Assembly: GCF_012224145.1 (NCBI RefSeq)
Contig: NZ_CP041030.1
Span: 1,612,001 to 1,676,000 of the forward strand
Length of the DNA stretch: 64,000 bases
Source of the DNA: Francisella sp. LA112445
GTDB lineage: Bacteria; Pseudomonadota; Gammaproteobacteria; Francisellales; Francisellaceae
Direction: 5' to 3'
Each line of letters starts with the position of its first letter. The stretch's first letter is position 1. The notes below the pieces were generated by a model. It was not told the origin of the DNA. It saw only the letters and a program-made list of their open reading frames with translations, and did no database searches. Below, in pieces: positions 1-8,803 of the stretch. Position numbers and translations under genes: made by a program.

Positions 1-27
1 GCTAAATAAATCATTTAAGGTTTTAAA

Positions 28-798
28 ATGTCAAATTTAAAAATTAGCATAATTCAAACAGATATTATTTGGGATAATAAACAACAAAATTATAATAATT
101 TAGAAAAAAAATTAGCTCAAATTGATAGTGACACAGATATCGTCGTTTTACCAGAAATGTTTAACACTGGGTTTATAATGAACCCTACTAATGAAGCTAG
201 TACAGAGCAAGATATTATCAATTGGATGTCTAAACAAGTAGAAGGCAAAAACTATGCTCTTGTTGGCAGTGCTGCTACATTTACAGATACAAAAATAGCA
301 AATAGACTTTATTTTGTAACACCTGAACAACAACTCTATACTTATGATAAGAATCATCTATTTATTCATGCAGGAGAAGATAAAAAATATTCTAGTGGTA
401 ATAAACGAGAGATTATAAACTATAGAGGCTTTAACATATTGCTTACTGTATGCTTTGATCTACGTTTCCCCGTATTTAACTGTAATAATAATGACTATGA
501 CATACTATTAAATGTAGCATGTTGGCCAGAGTCTCGACGTCAACATTGGCAAGCTTTACTTAAGGCTAGAGCTATAGAAAACCAAGCTTTTGTAATAGCA
601 TGTAATAGAGTTGGTGAGGATCCTAATGTTAGTTATTCTGGTGATAGTATGATTATAAATTACAATGGCGATACTTTAGCTCATGAAGAATATAAAGAAG
701 CAATACTAACGGCTAATTTGAGTAAGAAAGCACAACAAGAACATCGCCAAGCTTTTAACTTCTTAGCATCTCAAGATAATTTTACTCTGCATCTCTAA
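28..798 (+). CDS. Nitrilase-family amidase (omega-amidase / YafV-like)
   Basis: A carbon-nitrogen hydrolase of 256 residues, the normal length for the short branch of the family. The catalytic triad is visible: Glu43 in LPEMF, Lys108 in YDKNHLF and Cys142 in VCFDLRFP. The closest known branch is the YafV/Nit2 omega-amidase group, which hydrolyses alpha-ketoglutaramate or alpha-ketosuccinamate in the cytoplasm; the exact substrate is inferred. AAGG sits eight bases before the ATG and supports this start. The 3' end overlaps the convergent nusB gene by 17 bases. Confidence 0.85.
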   Translation: MSNLKISIIQTDIIWDNKQQNYNNLEKKLAQIDSDTDIVVLPEMFNTGFIMNPTNEASTEQDIINWMSKQVEGKNYALVGSAATFTDTKIANRLYFVTPEQQLYTYDKNHLFIHAGEDKKYSSGNKREIINYRGFNILLTVCFDLRFPVFNCNNNDYDILLNVACWPESRRQHWQALLKARAIENQAFVIACNRVGEDPNVSYSGDSMIINYNGDTLAHEEYKEAILTANLSKKAQQEHRQAFNFLASQDNFTLHL

Positions 799-1207
799 TA
801 GATTTAGAGAGCTTCTGTAAAACAGCATTAATAAATTTATACCCTTCTTCAGTTCCCATACTAAATGCTATCTCAACATATTCTTTTATTATTATTTGAT
901 ATGGATTCTCTAAACATTCTATAAGTTCTGCTATAGCAACTTGTAAAACTGCATAATCAACATAATTAATAAAATCCATTCCATCATCGGAGTTCTCTGA
1001 GATATAGCTATCGATTGTAGTTTGATTTGCCTCAACAGCATCAACAAGCCTATAAAAAAGGTTCCAATCAGTTTGATGACGACCAGCATTATCAGCATAG
1101 TATTGTACTTTCAGCTCATCAAAAGTATTATCATTAACTTTTTTTTGGTATAAAGCTTGTACAGTGTATAGTCGAGCATTATTTCTAGCTCTAGCAGTAG
1201 TTTTCAT
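782..1207 (-). CDS. nusB: Transcription antitermination factor NusB
   Basis: A small all-helical RNA-binding protein of 141 residues. It begins with the ARARNNARLYTVQALYQ segment typical of NusB, and its second half (NYVDYAVLQVAIAELI and AFSMGTEEGYKFINAVL) follows the family pattern. NusB with NusE (ribosomal S10) binds boxA RNA and supports rRNA antitermination. The gene runs against the nitrilase gene and is divergent from the YcgN-type gene, with about 80 bases for both promoters. Its usual partners ribE and ribH are not adjacent in the window. Confidence 0.92.
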   Translation of the reverse strand: MKTTARARNNARLYTVQALYQKKVNDNTFDELKVQYYADNAGRHQTDWNLFYRLVDAVEANQTTIDSYISENSDDGMDFINYVDYAVLQVAIAELIECLENPYQIIIKEYVEIAFSMGTEEGYKFINAVLQKLSKSIRDAE

Positions 1208-1286
1208 AAATTCCTTTGATGTTTTTTTAGATAATTTAAGATATTATTATTTCGCAAATAACTATTATAACCTATCAGTAAAAAAT

Positions 1287-1736
1287 ATGTATAAGTGGTG
1301 GCAAGAAATTGATCTAAAAGATATGACAAGTGAACAATGGGAGTCTATTTGTGATAGATGTGGTCTATGTTGCTTAAACAAACTTCAAGATGATGAAACT
1401 GATGAAGTATATTATACCAAGGTTAGTTGTAAGCTTTTAGATACTAATAAATGCCAATGCAGCATGTATGAAAAAAGAAAACAGCTTGTTCCTGAATGTA
1501 TAAACCTAACTTATAAACAGCTAAAAAATCATGCGCATAAATGGTTACCAAACAGTTGTAGCTATAAACTATTATTCGAAGGCAAAGATCTACCAGATTG
1601 GCACCATTTAAATAACAATGGCTCAACAGAAAAAATGCATCGAGAGAAAAAATCTGCTAAACATTTTGCAATTTCAGAATATGAATTAGATGTTGATGAG
1701 TATTTAGAAGATTTCATAATAAAAATAGATAACTGA
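1287..1736 (+). CDS. YcgN-family cysteine cluster protein (UPF0260)
   Basis: A 149-residue protein that follows E. coli YcgN almost throughout: CDRCGLCC at residues 22-29, then SCKLL, CQCSMYEKR, and the WLPNSCSYKLL and GKDLPDWHHL segments. The invariant cysteines suggest a metal or Fe-S site (YkgJ/CxxCxxCC family); the biochemical role is not known. The frame stays open upstream to 1164, but homology begins at the ATG at 1287, and the 41 extra residues would overlap nusB antisense and look like noise, so 1287 is chosen. Confidence 0.85.
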   Translation: MYKWWQEIDLKDMTSEQWESICDRCGLCCLNKLQDDETDEVYYTKVSCKLLDTNKCQCSMYEKRKQLVPECINLTYKQLKNHAHKWLPNSCSYKLLFEGKDLPDWHHLNNNGSTEKMHREKKSAKHFAISEYELDVDEYLEDFIIKIDN

Positions 1737-1787
1737 TTTTTAGTTTTTGGTATATAATTCGCTCACTATTTCATATTGGGCATATGA

Positions 1788-2396
1788 ATGTCTAATTTAC
1801 TCTCTATAAATCCATTTTATGAAAAGATCATAGATGATTATCTAAATAATGGCTATTGTATAATTGATAACTGGTTGGACATCTCTGAAACTATATTCTT
1901 AAGATCTGAACTAGATATGCTCAACGAAGCTGACTCTTTTAGAAAATCTGCCATAGGTAATCGTTTAAATGAAAACCTTGAAAGATCTATTCGCAGTGAT
2001 TTTATCTATTGGCTAGATGAAACAAAATATGCTCAAATATTTTTTTCAAAAATAAACAATTTTATCGAATATATAAATAAAACCTGCTTTGCTGGTATTG
2101 TTACAAAAGAGTTTCATTATGCAATATACCCTCAAGGCTCTTTTTATAAAAAACATATTGATACCTTCCAAAATGATGATCGAAGAACTATATCTATAGT
2201 TTATTACCTTAATGAAATCTGGCAACCAAGTTTTGGCGGACAACTAAAATTATATTTAAATGATAAAAATCTAGAGATATTCCCTACTAATGGAAAAATC
2301 GTACTTTTTGATAGTAAAACAATAGAACATGAAGTGTTACCTGTACTTACTGAAAATAAAAGGTTAAGTATTACAGGTTGGTTAAAGACTAATTAA
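1788..2396 (+). CDS. 2-oxoglutarate/Fe(II)-dependent oxygenase (prolyl 4-hydroxylase-like)
   Basis: A protein of 202 residues with the P4Hc double-stranded beta-helix pattern. The iron triad is visible as His123-x-Asp125 (KKHIDTF) and His181 (TIEHEVLP), and Arg192 in KRLSITGWLK is the expected 2-oxoglutarate anchor. The RSDFIYWLD segment at 69-77 is typical of bacterial prolyl-hydroxylase-like proteins. The substrate is unknown; members of the family hydroxylate translation factors, ribosomal proteins or small molecules. The stop region overlaps the convergent desulfurase gene by 8 bases. Confidence 0.8.
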   Translation: MSNLLSINPFYEKIIDDYLNNGYCIIDNWLDISETIFLRSELDMLNEADSFRKSAIGNRLNENLERSIRSDFIYWLDETKYAQIFFSKINNFIEYINKTCFAGIVTKEFHYAIYPQGSFYKKHIDTFQNDDRRTISIVYYLNEIWQPSFGGQLKLYLNDKNLEIFPTNGKIVLFDSKTIEHEVLPVLTENKRLSITGWLKTN

Positions 2397-3861
2397 ACTT
2401 ATCGATTTTTCTTAGAACTGCAATATTTTTTTCTAGTGATTTTACTAGTTTCTCAATGTCACTATCGGTTGTGTAGCAGCCAAATGATATTCTTAGTGTA
2501 TTTGCAGCTTGTTTTGCATCTAAACCAATAGCACTAAGCACATGAGATGGTTTATCAGCATTTGAAGTACACGCAGAGCTCATAGATAATGCAAAATCTG
2601 GCATTAAGGTAAACAAAATATCTCCAGGAACTCCTTTAACTGTCACACTTAGAATACCAACATAACTTTGTTCTAAAGGAGTATTAACTATAACATTATC
2701 AAACTTTGTTAAGCACTCAACAACAATCTCTCGATACTTTTTCAATTTTGCTAAATCTGTTTTTTCTTTCAATAGTTCAATAGCAAAAGCGAATGCTACA
2801 ATCTGTTGAGTTGACAATGTCCCAGAACGCATGCCATTTTGATGCCCTCCTCCATGTATTTGCTCTTCTAACTCTATGCCATCAGCAACATACAACGCAC
2901 CGATACCTTTTGGACCATAGCATTTATGTGCTGACATAGATAACAAATCAATATTCATTTTTTGCACATCAATTTCAACTTTACCTATACCTTGAGCCGC
3001 ATCAACATGAAATACAATATTTTTCTCTTTAGCAATTTTACCAATTTCTTCTAAAGGATTCGCTACACCTATTTCATTGTTTACTGCCATTATAGAAATT
3101 AGCACAGTATCAGGGTTTATTAAGCTTCGTAACTCATCTAAATTTATACGTCCATGCTTATCAACATTTAGATAACTTACACTAATTGAATCATCTTTCT
3201 TAGATAGGTATTTACAGACATCTAAAACTGCTTTATGCTCAATTGAAGTTGTTATAATATGTTTTTTATCTTTGTGACTTGCCTCAACTAGGCCTTTAAT
3301 CGCTAGATTATTTGATTCTGTTGCTCCAGATGTCCAAACAATATTTCCACCTGGTGCATTTATAAACTTAGAGATAATTTTTTCAGCTTCATCGATCTTC
3401 TTCTTAGCTAGTCTTCCTAAGTAATGTGTTGAGGCTGGATTCGCAAAAAATGTATCTATTTCCATATACTTTTGCATTTCTAGGACAACTTCATGGAAAA
3501 CTGGAGTTGTTGCAGCATAATTGAAAAATAAAACTTTCTCAAAATCAAAATACTCAAGTTTAGGTGGGACAATAGTTTCATTACCATTATCACGCCAGCT
3601 TGAGATACCACCTAATAGACAGTTAGCATCATCGAACAGATTTTTAAAAAAACTATGTACTTTACTTGTTCTATTTGCTGTTTCACAGTATATAGTTACA
3701 CTCTTATGATGACTATATTTATCATAATTAATTAAAAATTCACTTATATGAATCGCTCCAGGGATAATATCAACTAAATACTCTTGATAACTACGAATAT
3801 CTACTAATAACACACCTTTTTCTAATTGTTCTTTTAGAACTTGATCTGTGATCATTGCCAT
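2389..3861 (-). CDS. Rhodanese-cysteine desulfurase fusion protein
   Basis: A single 490-residue protein with two sulfur-transfer modules. Residues 1-95 form a rhodanese domain with the active loop CETANRT (Cys59, Arg64). Residues 110-490 form a class V aminotransferase-fold cysteine desulfurase of the NifS/IscS type: FNYAATTP, ATESNN, the PLP lysine Lys313 in SAHKCYGPKG, and the persulfide cysteine Cys431 in SSACTS followed by PSHVL. NifS-like enzymes take sulfur from cysteine and form an enzyme persulfide; the fused rhodanese could receive it directly, which is inference. It lies just beyond the persulfide operon on the same strand, separated by a broken hydrolase gene. Confidence 0.9.
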   Translation of the reverse strand: MAMITDQVLKEQLEKGVLLVDIRSYQEYLVDIIPGAIHISEFLINYDKYSHHKSVTIYCETANRTSKVHSFFKNLFDDANCLLGGISSWRDNGNETIVPPKLEYFDFEKVLFFNYAATTPVFHEVVLEMQKYMEIDTFFANPASTHYLGRLAKKKIDEAEKIISKFINAPGGNIVWTSGATESNNLAIKGLVEASHKDKKHIITTSIEHKAVLDVCKYLSKKDDSISVSYLNVDKHGRINLDELRSLINPDTVLISIMAVNNEIGVANPLEEIGKIAKEKNIVFHVDAAQGIGKVEIDVQKMNIDLLSMSAHKCYGPKGIGALYVADGIELEEQIHGGGHQNGMRSGTLSTQQIVAFAFAIELLKEKTDLAKLKKYREIVVECLTKFDNVIVNTPLEQSYVGILSVTVKGVPGDILFTLMPDFALSMSSACTSNADKPSHVLSAIGLDAKQAANTLRISFGCYTTDSDIEKLVKSLEKNIAVLRKIDKFN

Positions 3862-3997
3862 AACTTATTCATCCTCAAAATTCTAACTTTTAAATTCAAA
3901 ATACTACAGATAATGCGACTAGACTAGGTTTTTTACATCAAACTACAAATATAGTAATCTCTTGTCGCTTTAAATAGATTATATAAATATTTATTAA

Positions 3998-4694
3998 CTA
4001 CAAAAAGTCTTTTATAAGGATATTAATCTCATCTACAGCATTTAGCATAACAAAGTGACCTGCATTTAACTGAACATATTTAGCTTTATCATATAAACAT
4101 AAAATATCATTTTTTGATGTTCGTGGTGATGCACTAGCTATATAAAGGGATATCTAACTTATCAAACAGATCATTCTTATCAAAATAAAATGCTTCTCTA
4201 AGAACCCTATTAAAAAACTTTGGTAACCTTTGCCAATAAGCCAACATTTGCTGAGCCTTATCCTGCATAATAGTATAATCATCAAAATGTTTATCTATTA
4301 TATAGTTATGTATATAATCTGTCAGAGTTTCTAAACCACACTGACTATCAAGTGCCTCTAAAAAGCTCTTTTCATTATCAGTAAGTTTTAATTTTAACGT
4401 AGTATCAATTGCTATAACTTTTCTAATATCCAAATCAGTTTGAGCTAAATTTAGAGCTAAAAAACCACCCATGCTATGGCCTATAATTATGATGTCTTTA
4501 TATTTAGATAACTGATCATATAAACATACAATCACTTCTTCTATACTGTATCTTCCTAGCGAAATTATTTCAGAATAATTAGGAGCTATTACATTGTAGT
4601 TTTTACTAAAAAAATCAATTTGGGCATTAAAATCTGACGGCTGACAACACCAACCATGTAAATATACCAAAGTAGCTTTATTTGAATGGCTCAT
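3998..4694 (-). pseudogene. Frameshifted alpha/beta hydrolase (BioH-like fold)
   Basis: The first 186 codons encode an alpha/beta hydrolase with the oxyanion region YLHGWCCQPSDF and nucleophile elbow GHSMGG. That frame stops at 4134-4136, just after DIPLYS. In the neighbouring frame the sequence continues without a break as IASASPRTS ... LNAGHFVML ... LIKDFL and stops at 3998. This segment contains the expected catalytic histidine in GHF. Restoring two bases in the TATATA-like run near 4135-4145 would join the frames (IPLYIASAS), so contraction of a TA repeat is the likely lesion. Function of the intact ancestor is uncertain. It sits between the desulfurase fusion and the TauE gene. Confidence 0.8.
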
Positions 4695-4745
4695 TAATAT
4701 GATATGGAAATAATTAAATCTTAGGTAAATATTAACCTAGATAGA

Positions 4746-5495
4746 CTAATTACTAAAGTATATAAACACTCCTAGGACAACAAGCATTACTGCAAATATA
4801 GTTTGTAGAACCTTATCATTAAGTTTTTTCTTAATTTTATTTGCTATAAGCATACCTATAGCCCCACCAATTATAAACATACTAGCAATATACCAGTTTA
4901 CGCTTGTCTGTCCATAATGTGAAACAAAACCAGATATTGATACCACAAATATCACTAATAATGATGTATTAATAGCTCTTTTAATAGGCATAGCGGTGAT
5001 AAAAACTAATGCAGGAACTATTAAGAAACCACCACCAACGCCAAAGAAACCTGTCAAAGTACCAACGATACCGCCACTTATTAGTAAAGCAACAATACAT
5101 TTAGGTCCTATACTTTTACAAACAGATTTATCTGAACTAGACATTACTTTAGCTTTTATTAAACTCCAAACACCTATCACAATCATAAGTACGGAAAAGC
5201 TAAGCATTAGTAACTTATCAGATAATGCCTGTGAAATATAACTTCCTATAGGTGCAAATATTATACCTGTTATAATCATCACAGCCGCTGCAATATAGTG
5301 AATATCTTGATTTTTATAGTTTACTGCAATACCAAAAATTGCTGTAAAACCAACGACAAGCAAAGATATAGTGACTGCACTGTGAAAATCTAAACCAACA
5401 CCGTAAGTCAAAAGAGGAACGGCTAATATTGATCCACCTCCTCCAGTTAGACCTAATGCAATTCCACAGATAAAGCCAAATATTATTAAAATCAT
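4746..5495 (-). CDS. TauE/SafE-family sulfite/organosulfur exporter
   Basis: A polytopic membrane protein of about 249 residues with the two-fold repeat of the TauE/SafE (DUF81) family: GGGGSILAVPLL near the N-terminus and GVGGGFLIVPALV in the second half. It is the last gene of the persulfide operon, where a TauE protein is expected to export sulfite or thiosulfate made by the dioxygenase and rhodaneses. I prefer the ATG at 5495, preceded by AAGAG; a GTG at 5519 would overlap the dioxygenase stop by 11 bases and is the alternative. The anion carried is inferred from context. Confidence 0.85.
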   Translation of the reverse strand: MILIIFGFICGIALGLTGGGGSILAVPLLTYGVGLDFHSAVTISLLVVGFTAIFGIAVNYKNQDIHYIAAAVMIITGIIFAPIGSYISQALSDKLLMLSFSVLMIVIGVWSLIKAKVMSSSDKSVCKSIGPKCIVALLISGGIVGTLTGFFGVGGGFLIVPALVFITAMPIKRAINTSLLVIFVVSISGFVSHYGQTSVNWYIASMFIIGGAIGMLIANKIKKKLNDKVLQTIFAVMLVVLGVFIYFSN

Positions 5496-5508
5496 ATTGT
5501 TATTACTC

Positions 5509-6189
5509 TTATACACCACATTTTAAGTTAGCAGGCACCGCGATATCAATATAATTTGGCGGTGGTAATTTCAAATCATCCATTAGTTTTGCATATTCTT
5601 CTGCTGATTTAACTTGTAGTCTTGGATTATTTCTCTTTTCCTCAGCAACACTACTACTAGTCATACCGTTATAATCATGACCTGGATAGATAATAGTATT
5701 ACCCGGTAATGTCATTAGCTTATTCATGATACTGTCATAAGCAGCATAAGAATCACCATTTTGGAAGTCTGTTCTTCCTGAGCCTCTTATAAGCAATGTA
5801 TCACCTGTAAATAGTTTGTTCTCAGTCATAAAACAGTACGAATCATCAGTATGTCCAGGAGTATAAATAGCTTTTATCTGATAATGCCCAAACTCAATAA
5901 TATCACCATCAAAAACTTTCTTCGTTGTATGCTCTGCTTTAGTTTCTCCACCAAGTACAATACCACAACCAGTTTCTTTTCTTAAAAGTCCTGCAGCCGT
6001 TACATGATCAGCATGAACATGAGTATCGATTGCATAAATGAGCTTCAGATTAAGCTCTTTTAAAAGTTTAATATACTGCTTAATATTAAACCTTACAGGA
6101 TCTATTATCACAGCTTCCCTAGTTTCTTCACACCCTAAAATATAGGTGTAAGTATAAGTATCTCTATCTATTAACTGCCTAAAAATCAT
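5509..6189 (-). CDS. Persulfide dioxygenase (ETHE1-like, Blh-type)
   Basis: A metallo-beta-lactamase-fold protein of 226 residues. It has THVHADH at 56-62, GHT with His113, TGD with Asp130 and PGHDY with His171. His57, His113 and Asp130 match the single-iron site of ETHE1, and LLIRGSGRTDFQNGD and the final EEKRNNPRL are close to the ETHE1 signature. The family oxidises glutathione persulfide to sulfite and glutathione. It lies 16 bases after the CoA-disulfide reductase gene and just before the TauE exporter, so production and export of sulfite are encoded in order. Confidence 0.92.
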   Translation of the reverse strand: MIFRQLIDRDTYTYTYILGCEETREAVIIDPVRFNIKQYIKLLKELNLKLIYAIDTHVHADHVTAAGLLRKETGCGIVLGGETKAEHTTKKVFDGDIIEFGHYQIKAIYTPGHTDDSYCFMTENKLFTGDTLLIRGSGRTDFQNGDSYAAYDSIMNKLMTLPGNTIIYPGHDYNGMTSSSVAEEKRNNPRLQVKSAEEYAKLMDDLKLPPPNYIDIAVPANLKCGV

Positions 6190-6205
6190 AGTTTCTCCTT
6201 CTTTA

Positions 6206-7909
6206 CTAGTTAAAGTTTGCCCTATTAAAAGGTGCCTTTTCTTTGGTCAGTTTTTCAATAGTATCATAATAATATGAAATCATGATATATCCCCCAGCGA
6301 TATTATAAACATCATAACCTTGCTGTTGAAGCATCAATGCAACATTGTAAGAACGTTGACCAGTTCGACAATGCACATATACAGGTTTTGATTTATCTAT
6401 ATCTGCTAATCTACCCCTAATTTCAGACATTGGAATATTCTTTGCTCCATTTAGCATACCATTAGCTATCTCTGATGGATTTCTTACATCAATAATCTGT
6501 GCATTTTCCTCAATTAAGTCTTTTACTTTAGTAAATGGTGTTTGTTTAAAATCACCATTTAAAATATTACTAGCAACATAACCTGCATGATTTACAGCAT
6601 CTTTACCAGTTGAATATGGTGGCGCATAGCAAAGCTCAAGATCCTGAAGATCCTCTACTGTCATTCCTGCCTTGGTAGCTGTAGCAAGGACATCCATTCT
6701 TTTATCAACGATACCTTGACCTATTGCTTGAGCACCTAATAATTTACCAGTATTTTTCTCAAACATAATTTTCATAAATATTGGTTTAACACCAGGCATA
6801 ATACCTACTCTATCTACAGGCACTACATAAGTATAATCATAGTCAATATCTAGATTATGAAACTTAATCCAAGCCTCATTTAAACCTGTACTTGCACCAG
6901 TATAGTTGAAAACTTGTATTATTGATGAAGCTATATAACCATTATTTACAATCTTTTTACCATTTATATGATCAGCTATTAAACGACCTTGCTTATTCGC
7001 TGGCCCTGCTAATGGCAAATTAAAATCTTGATTAGTCAAAGCATTTTTAACTAAAATAGCATCACCCGCAGCATAGATATCTTCATCCGATGTTTGATAG
7101 TTTTCATTAACTTGAATATGACCACTCTTAGCTAGATCTATTCCAACATCTTTTAAAAATTTAGTATCTGGAGCTACACCTATAGATAAAACTACCAAGT
7201 CAGATTCGATTTGTTTACCTGACTCAAGTAAGACTTTATCAGACTCAAAACCAACAACTTTTTCCGATAGCATCAACTTAATATCATGATCAAGTAGTTC
7301 TTTCTCTAAGAACTTAGCCATCTCATAATCAAAAGGACGCATAATTTGGTTAGCCATCTCAACTATAGTTACATTAAAACCTCTTTCTCTAAGGTTCTCA
7401 GCAACTTCTATTCCGATAAATCCAGCCCCAATAACAGTTACATTCTTAACTGTTTTATTAGTATTAAAAACTGCTTGATGTATCTTTTTAACATCTACTA
7501 CGTTTCTTAGGATAAAATGATCTATCAAATCAAGACCTTCAAAAGGAGGTACTATTGGTTTAGCTCCTACAGCTACAATTAATTTATCATAGCTTTCTGT
7601 GTATTTTTCATTAGTTTGAAGATTTAAAACTGTAACAAGCTTATTTGTCTTATCAATATCTATAACTTCAGAGTTTGTACGAGCATCGATATTATATTGC
7701 TTATCAAACTTTTCTGGTGTCATTAAAACTAGCTTCTCAGCTGGTTCAATATGTCCACCAAGGTGATATGGTAAACCACAGTTTGAAAATGATACATGAG
7801 GACCCTTTTCAAACATAATAATCTCTGCTGATTCATCTAATCTTCTTAGCCTAGCAGCTGCTGATGCCCCTGCAGCAACTCCACCAATTATTAGATATCT
7901 CTTAGCCAT
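6206..7909 (-). CDS. CoA-disulfide reductase with C-terminal rhodanese domain
   Basis: A 567-residue flavoprotein. Residues 1-450 are a pyridine nucleotide-disulfide oxidoreductase of the CoADR/NADH oxidase branch: GGVAAGASAAARLRR FAD motif, Cys44 in SFSNCGLPYH, NAD-binding VIGAGFIGIEVAENL, and DIYAAGDA. Residues 470-555 are a rhodanese domain with Cys514 in HCRTGQRS. Such fusions reduce CoA persulfide, polysulfide or CoA disulfide using NAD(P)H and are known as CoADR-RHD. It is the third gene of the persulfide operon, 23 bases after the membrane rhodanese gene. Confidence 0.92.
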   Translation of the reverse strand: MAKRYLIIGGVAAGASAAARLRRLDESAEIIMFEKGPHVSFSNCGLPYHLGGHIEPAEKLVLMTPEKFDKQYNIDARTNSEVIDIDKTNKLVTVLNLQTNEKYTESYDKLIVAVGAKPIVPPFEGLDLIDHFILRNVVDVKKIHQAVFNTNKTVKNVTVIGAGFIGIEVAENLRERGFNVTIVEMANQIMRPFDYEMAKFLEKELLDHDIKLMLSEKVVGFESDKVLLESGKQIESDLVVLSIGVAPDTKFLKDVGIDLAKSGHIQVNENYQTSDEDIYAAGDAILVKNALTNQDFNLPLAGPANKQGRLIADHINGKKIVNNGYIASSIIQVFNYTGASTGLNEAWIKFHNLDIDYDYTYVVPVDRVGIMPGVKPIFMKIMFEKNTGKLLGAQAIGQGIVDKRMDVLATATKAGMTVEDLQDLELCYAPPYSTGKDAVNHAGYVASNILNGDFKQTPFTKVKDLIEENAQIIDVRNPSEIANGMLNGAKNIPMSEIRGRLADIDKSKPVYVHCRTGQRSYNVALMLQQQGYDVYNIAGGYIMISYYYDTIEKLTKEKAPFNRANFN

Positions 7910-7932
7910 AAGAAGCTCCCTTTTACTTGTAA

Positions 7933-8451
7933 TTATTTTCTTTTGTTATACGGTAAAAACTCTAACATTATTGCTAATCCACAAGTTCCAGATAACCCTG
8001 CAAATAGAAGTCCTGCGCCAAAAAAACCACTTAAAATTGCAAAATACTGTGACACTGTAAATGAAAGTACAACACCTAAAAGTACCATAAAACCTACTAT
8101 GATCTGTACTTGACGCATAATTGGTAATGGTTCTTTAACATTTTTTTGTGTTGGCTGTTTATGCTGTTTCCATGCATTAATACCACCTTCTAGTAAGTAA
8201 ACTGCCTTTGCATTTAAATCTTTAACTTTCGTAGCAGCTTGGTTAGTTCTGTTCCCAGATTGACAATGAAGCACTACAATCTCATCAGGCTGAATATTTG
8301 CATCATAAATTTCATCAACTGTGATATTCTCAGCACAATCAATACATTCTCTATTATGCTCACCTGCTGTTCTGATATCGATTAACTTAACTTTCTCTTT
8401 CTTTTTTAAATCAAGAAATTCTTTTACTGAGATATTTTTCACTTGATGCAT
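7933..8451 (-). CDS. Membrane-anchored rhodanese (YgaP-like)
   Basis: Residues 1-105 form a rhodanese domain with active Cys63 in HCQSGNRT. Residues 110-168 match the DUF2892 module, with two membrane helices (QIIVGFMVLLGVVLSF and a glycine-rich second helix ending LPYNKRK). The layout is that of E. coli YgaP, an inner-membrane sulfurtransferase. A very good ribosome site, AAAGGAG, precedes the ATG. The gene follows the ArsR regulator after 58 bases that hold two operator-like boxes, and it leads the structural part of the operon. Confidence 0.9.
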   Translation of the reverse strand: MHQVKNISVKEFLDLKKKEKVKLIDIRTAGEHNRECIDCAENITVDEIYDANIQPDEIVVLHCQSGNRTNQAATKVKDLNAKAVYLLEGGINAWKQHKQPTQKNVKEPLPIMRQVQIIVGFMVLLGVVLSFTVSQYFAILSGFFGAGLLFAGLSGTCGLAIMLEFLPYNKRK

Positions 8452-8462
8452 TTCACTTCTCC

Positions 8463-8493
8463 TTTAGTTTTTTCTAATTTAGTTTTTTCTAAT
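8463..8493. promoter_or_regulatory. Tandem 15-bp duplication forming two operator-like boxes
   Basis: The 15-bp unit TTTAGTTTTTTCTAA occurs at 8463-8477 and again, identical, at 8478-8492. Each copy extends to a 16-bp box TTTAG-N6-CTAAT (8463-8478 and 8478-8493). The same half-sites and spacing recur in the operon promoter at 8841-8856. On the minus strand a TATAAT at 8494-8499 lies directly upstream of these boxes, so a bound regulator could also block an internal promoter in front of the membrane rhodanese gene. The boxes are seen in sequence; binding by the ArsR protein is inferred. Confidence 0.6.
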
Positions 8494-8509
8494 ATTATAT
8501 ATAAATTTT

Positions 8510-8803
8510 TTATCCACAATATATACTATATAAAGCTTCTAATATTTTCTTAACAGCTGGATCCTTTAAACTATAAAAAACTGTTTGTGCTTCTTTTCTA
8601 GTTTGAACTAGCCCTTCTTTTCTCAACACAGATAAATGCTGAGAAAATGCTGATTGACTAAGATCAGAGTATTCAGCTAGTTCTCCAACTGTCATTTCTT
8701 GTCTTAAAAGTAGACATAATATCAGCAATCTAGATTCATGCGAAATAGCTTTTAATAATGATGATGCCTTGGTAGCATTATCTTTCATTTGCATTAAATC
8801 CAT
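8510..8803 (-). CDS. BigR/SqrR-like ArsR-family persulfide-responsive repressor
   Basis: A winged-helix ArsR repressor with the recognition helix SQSAFSQHLSVLRKEGLV. It has only two cysteines: one in LLILCLLL, early in the core, and one at the C-terminus in ALYSIYCG. These match the cysteine pair of BigR, SqrR and YgaV, which form a polysulfide bridge and release DNA when persulfides accumulate. The frame is open to a TTG at 8836, but that codon lies about at or before the predicted transcription start. The ATG at 8803 fits the family N-terminus; a TTG at 8818 has GGGAG six bases upstream and is the alternative. It is the first gene of the persulfide operon and probably controls it. Confidence 0.85.
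   Translation of the reverse strand: MDLMQMKDNATKASSLLKAISHESRLLILCLLLRQEMTVGELAEYSDLSQSAFSQHLSVLRKEGLVQTRKEAQTVFYSLKDPAVKKILEALYSIYCG

Noticed and set aside
148-357. Long frames opposite or out of phase with genes, such as this one and those inside thrA, murF and holB
   Set aside because: They lie entirely inside well-supported genes in another frame, lack ribosome sites and have no recognisable domains.
1164-1286. N-terminal extension of the YcgN-type protein
   Set aside because: It lies antisense to nusB and the promoter region, has no family similarity, and homology begins at the ATG at 1287.
8510-8518. Perfect DnaA box TTATCCACA; others noticed near 24649-24657 and 39409-39417
   Set aside because: The boxes are single, far apart, and lie in or at the ends of coding regions. 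Such 9-mers are expected by chance in 64 kb of AT-rich DNA, and there is no AT-rich unwinding cluster or dnaA-dnaN context.
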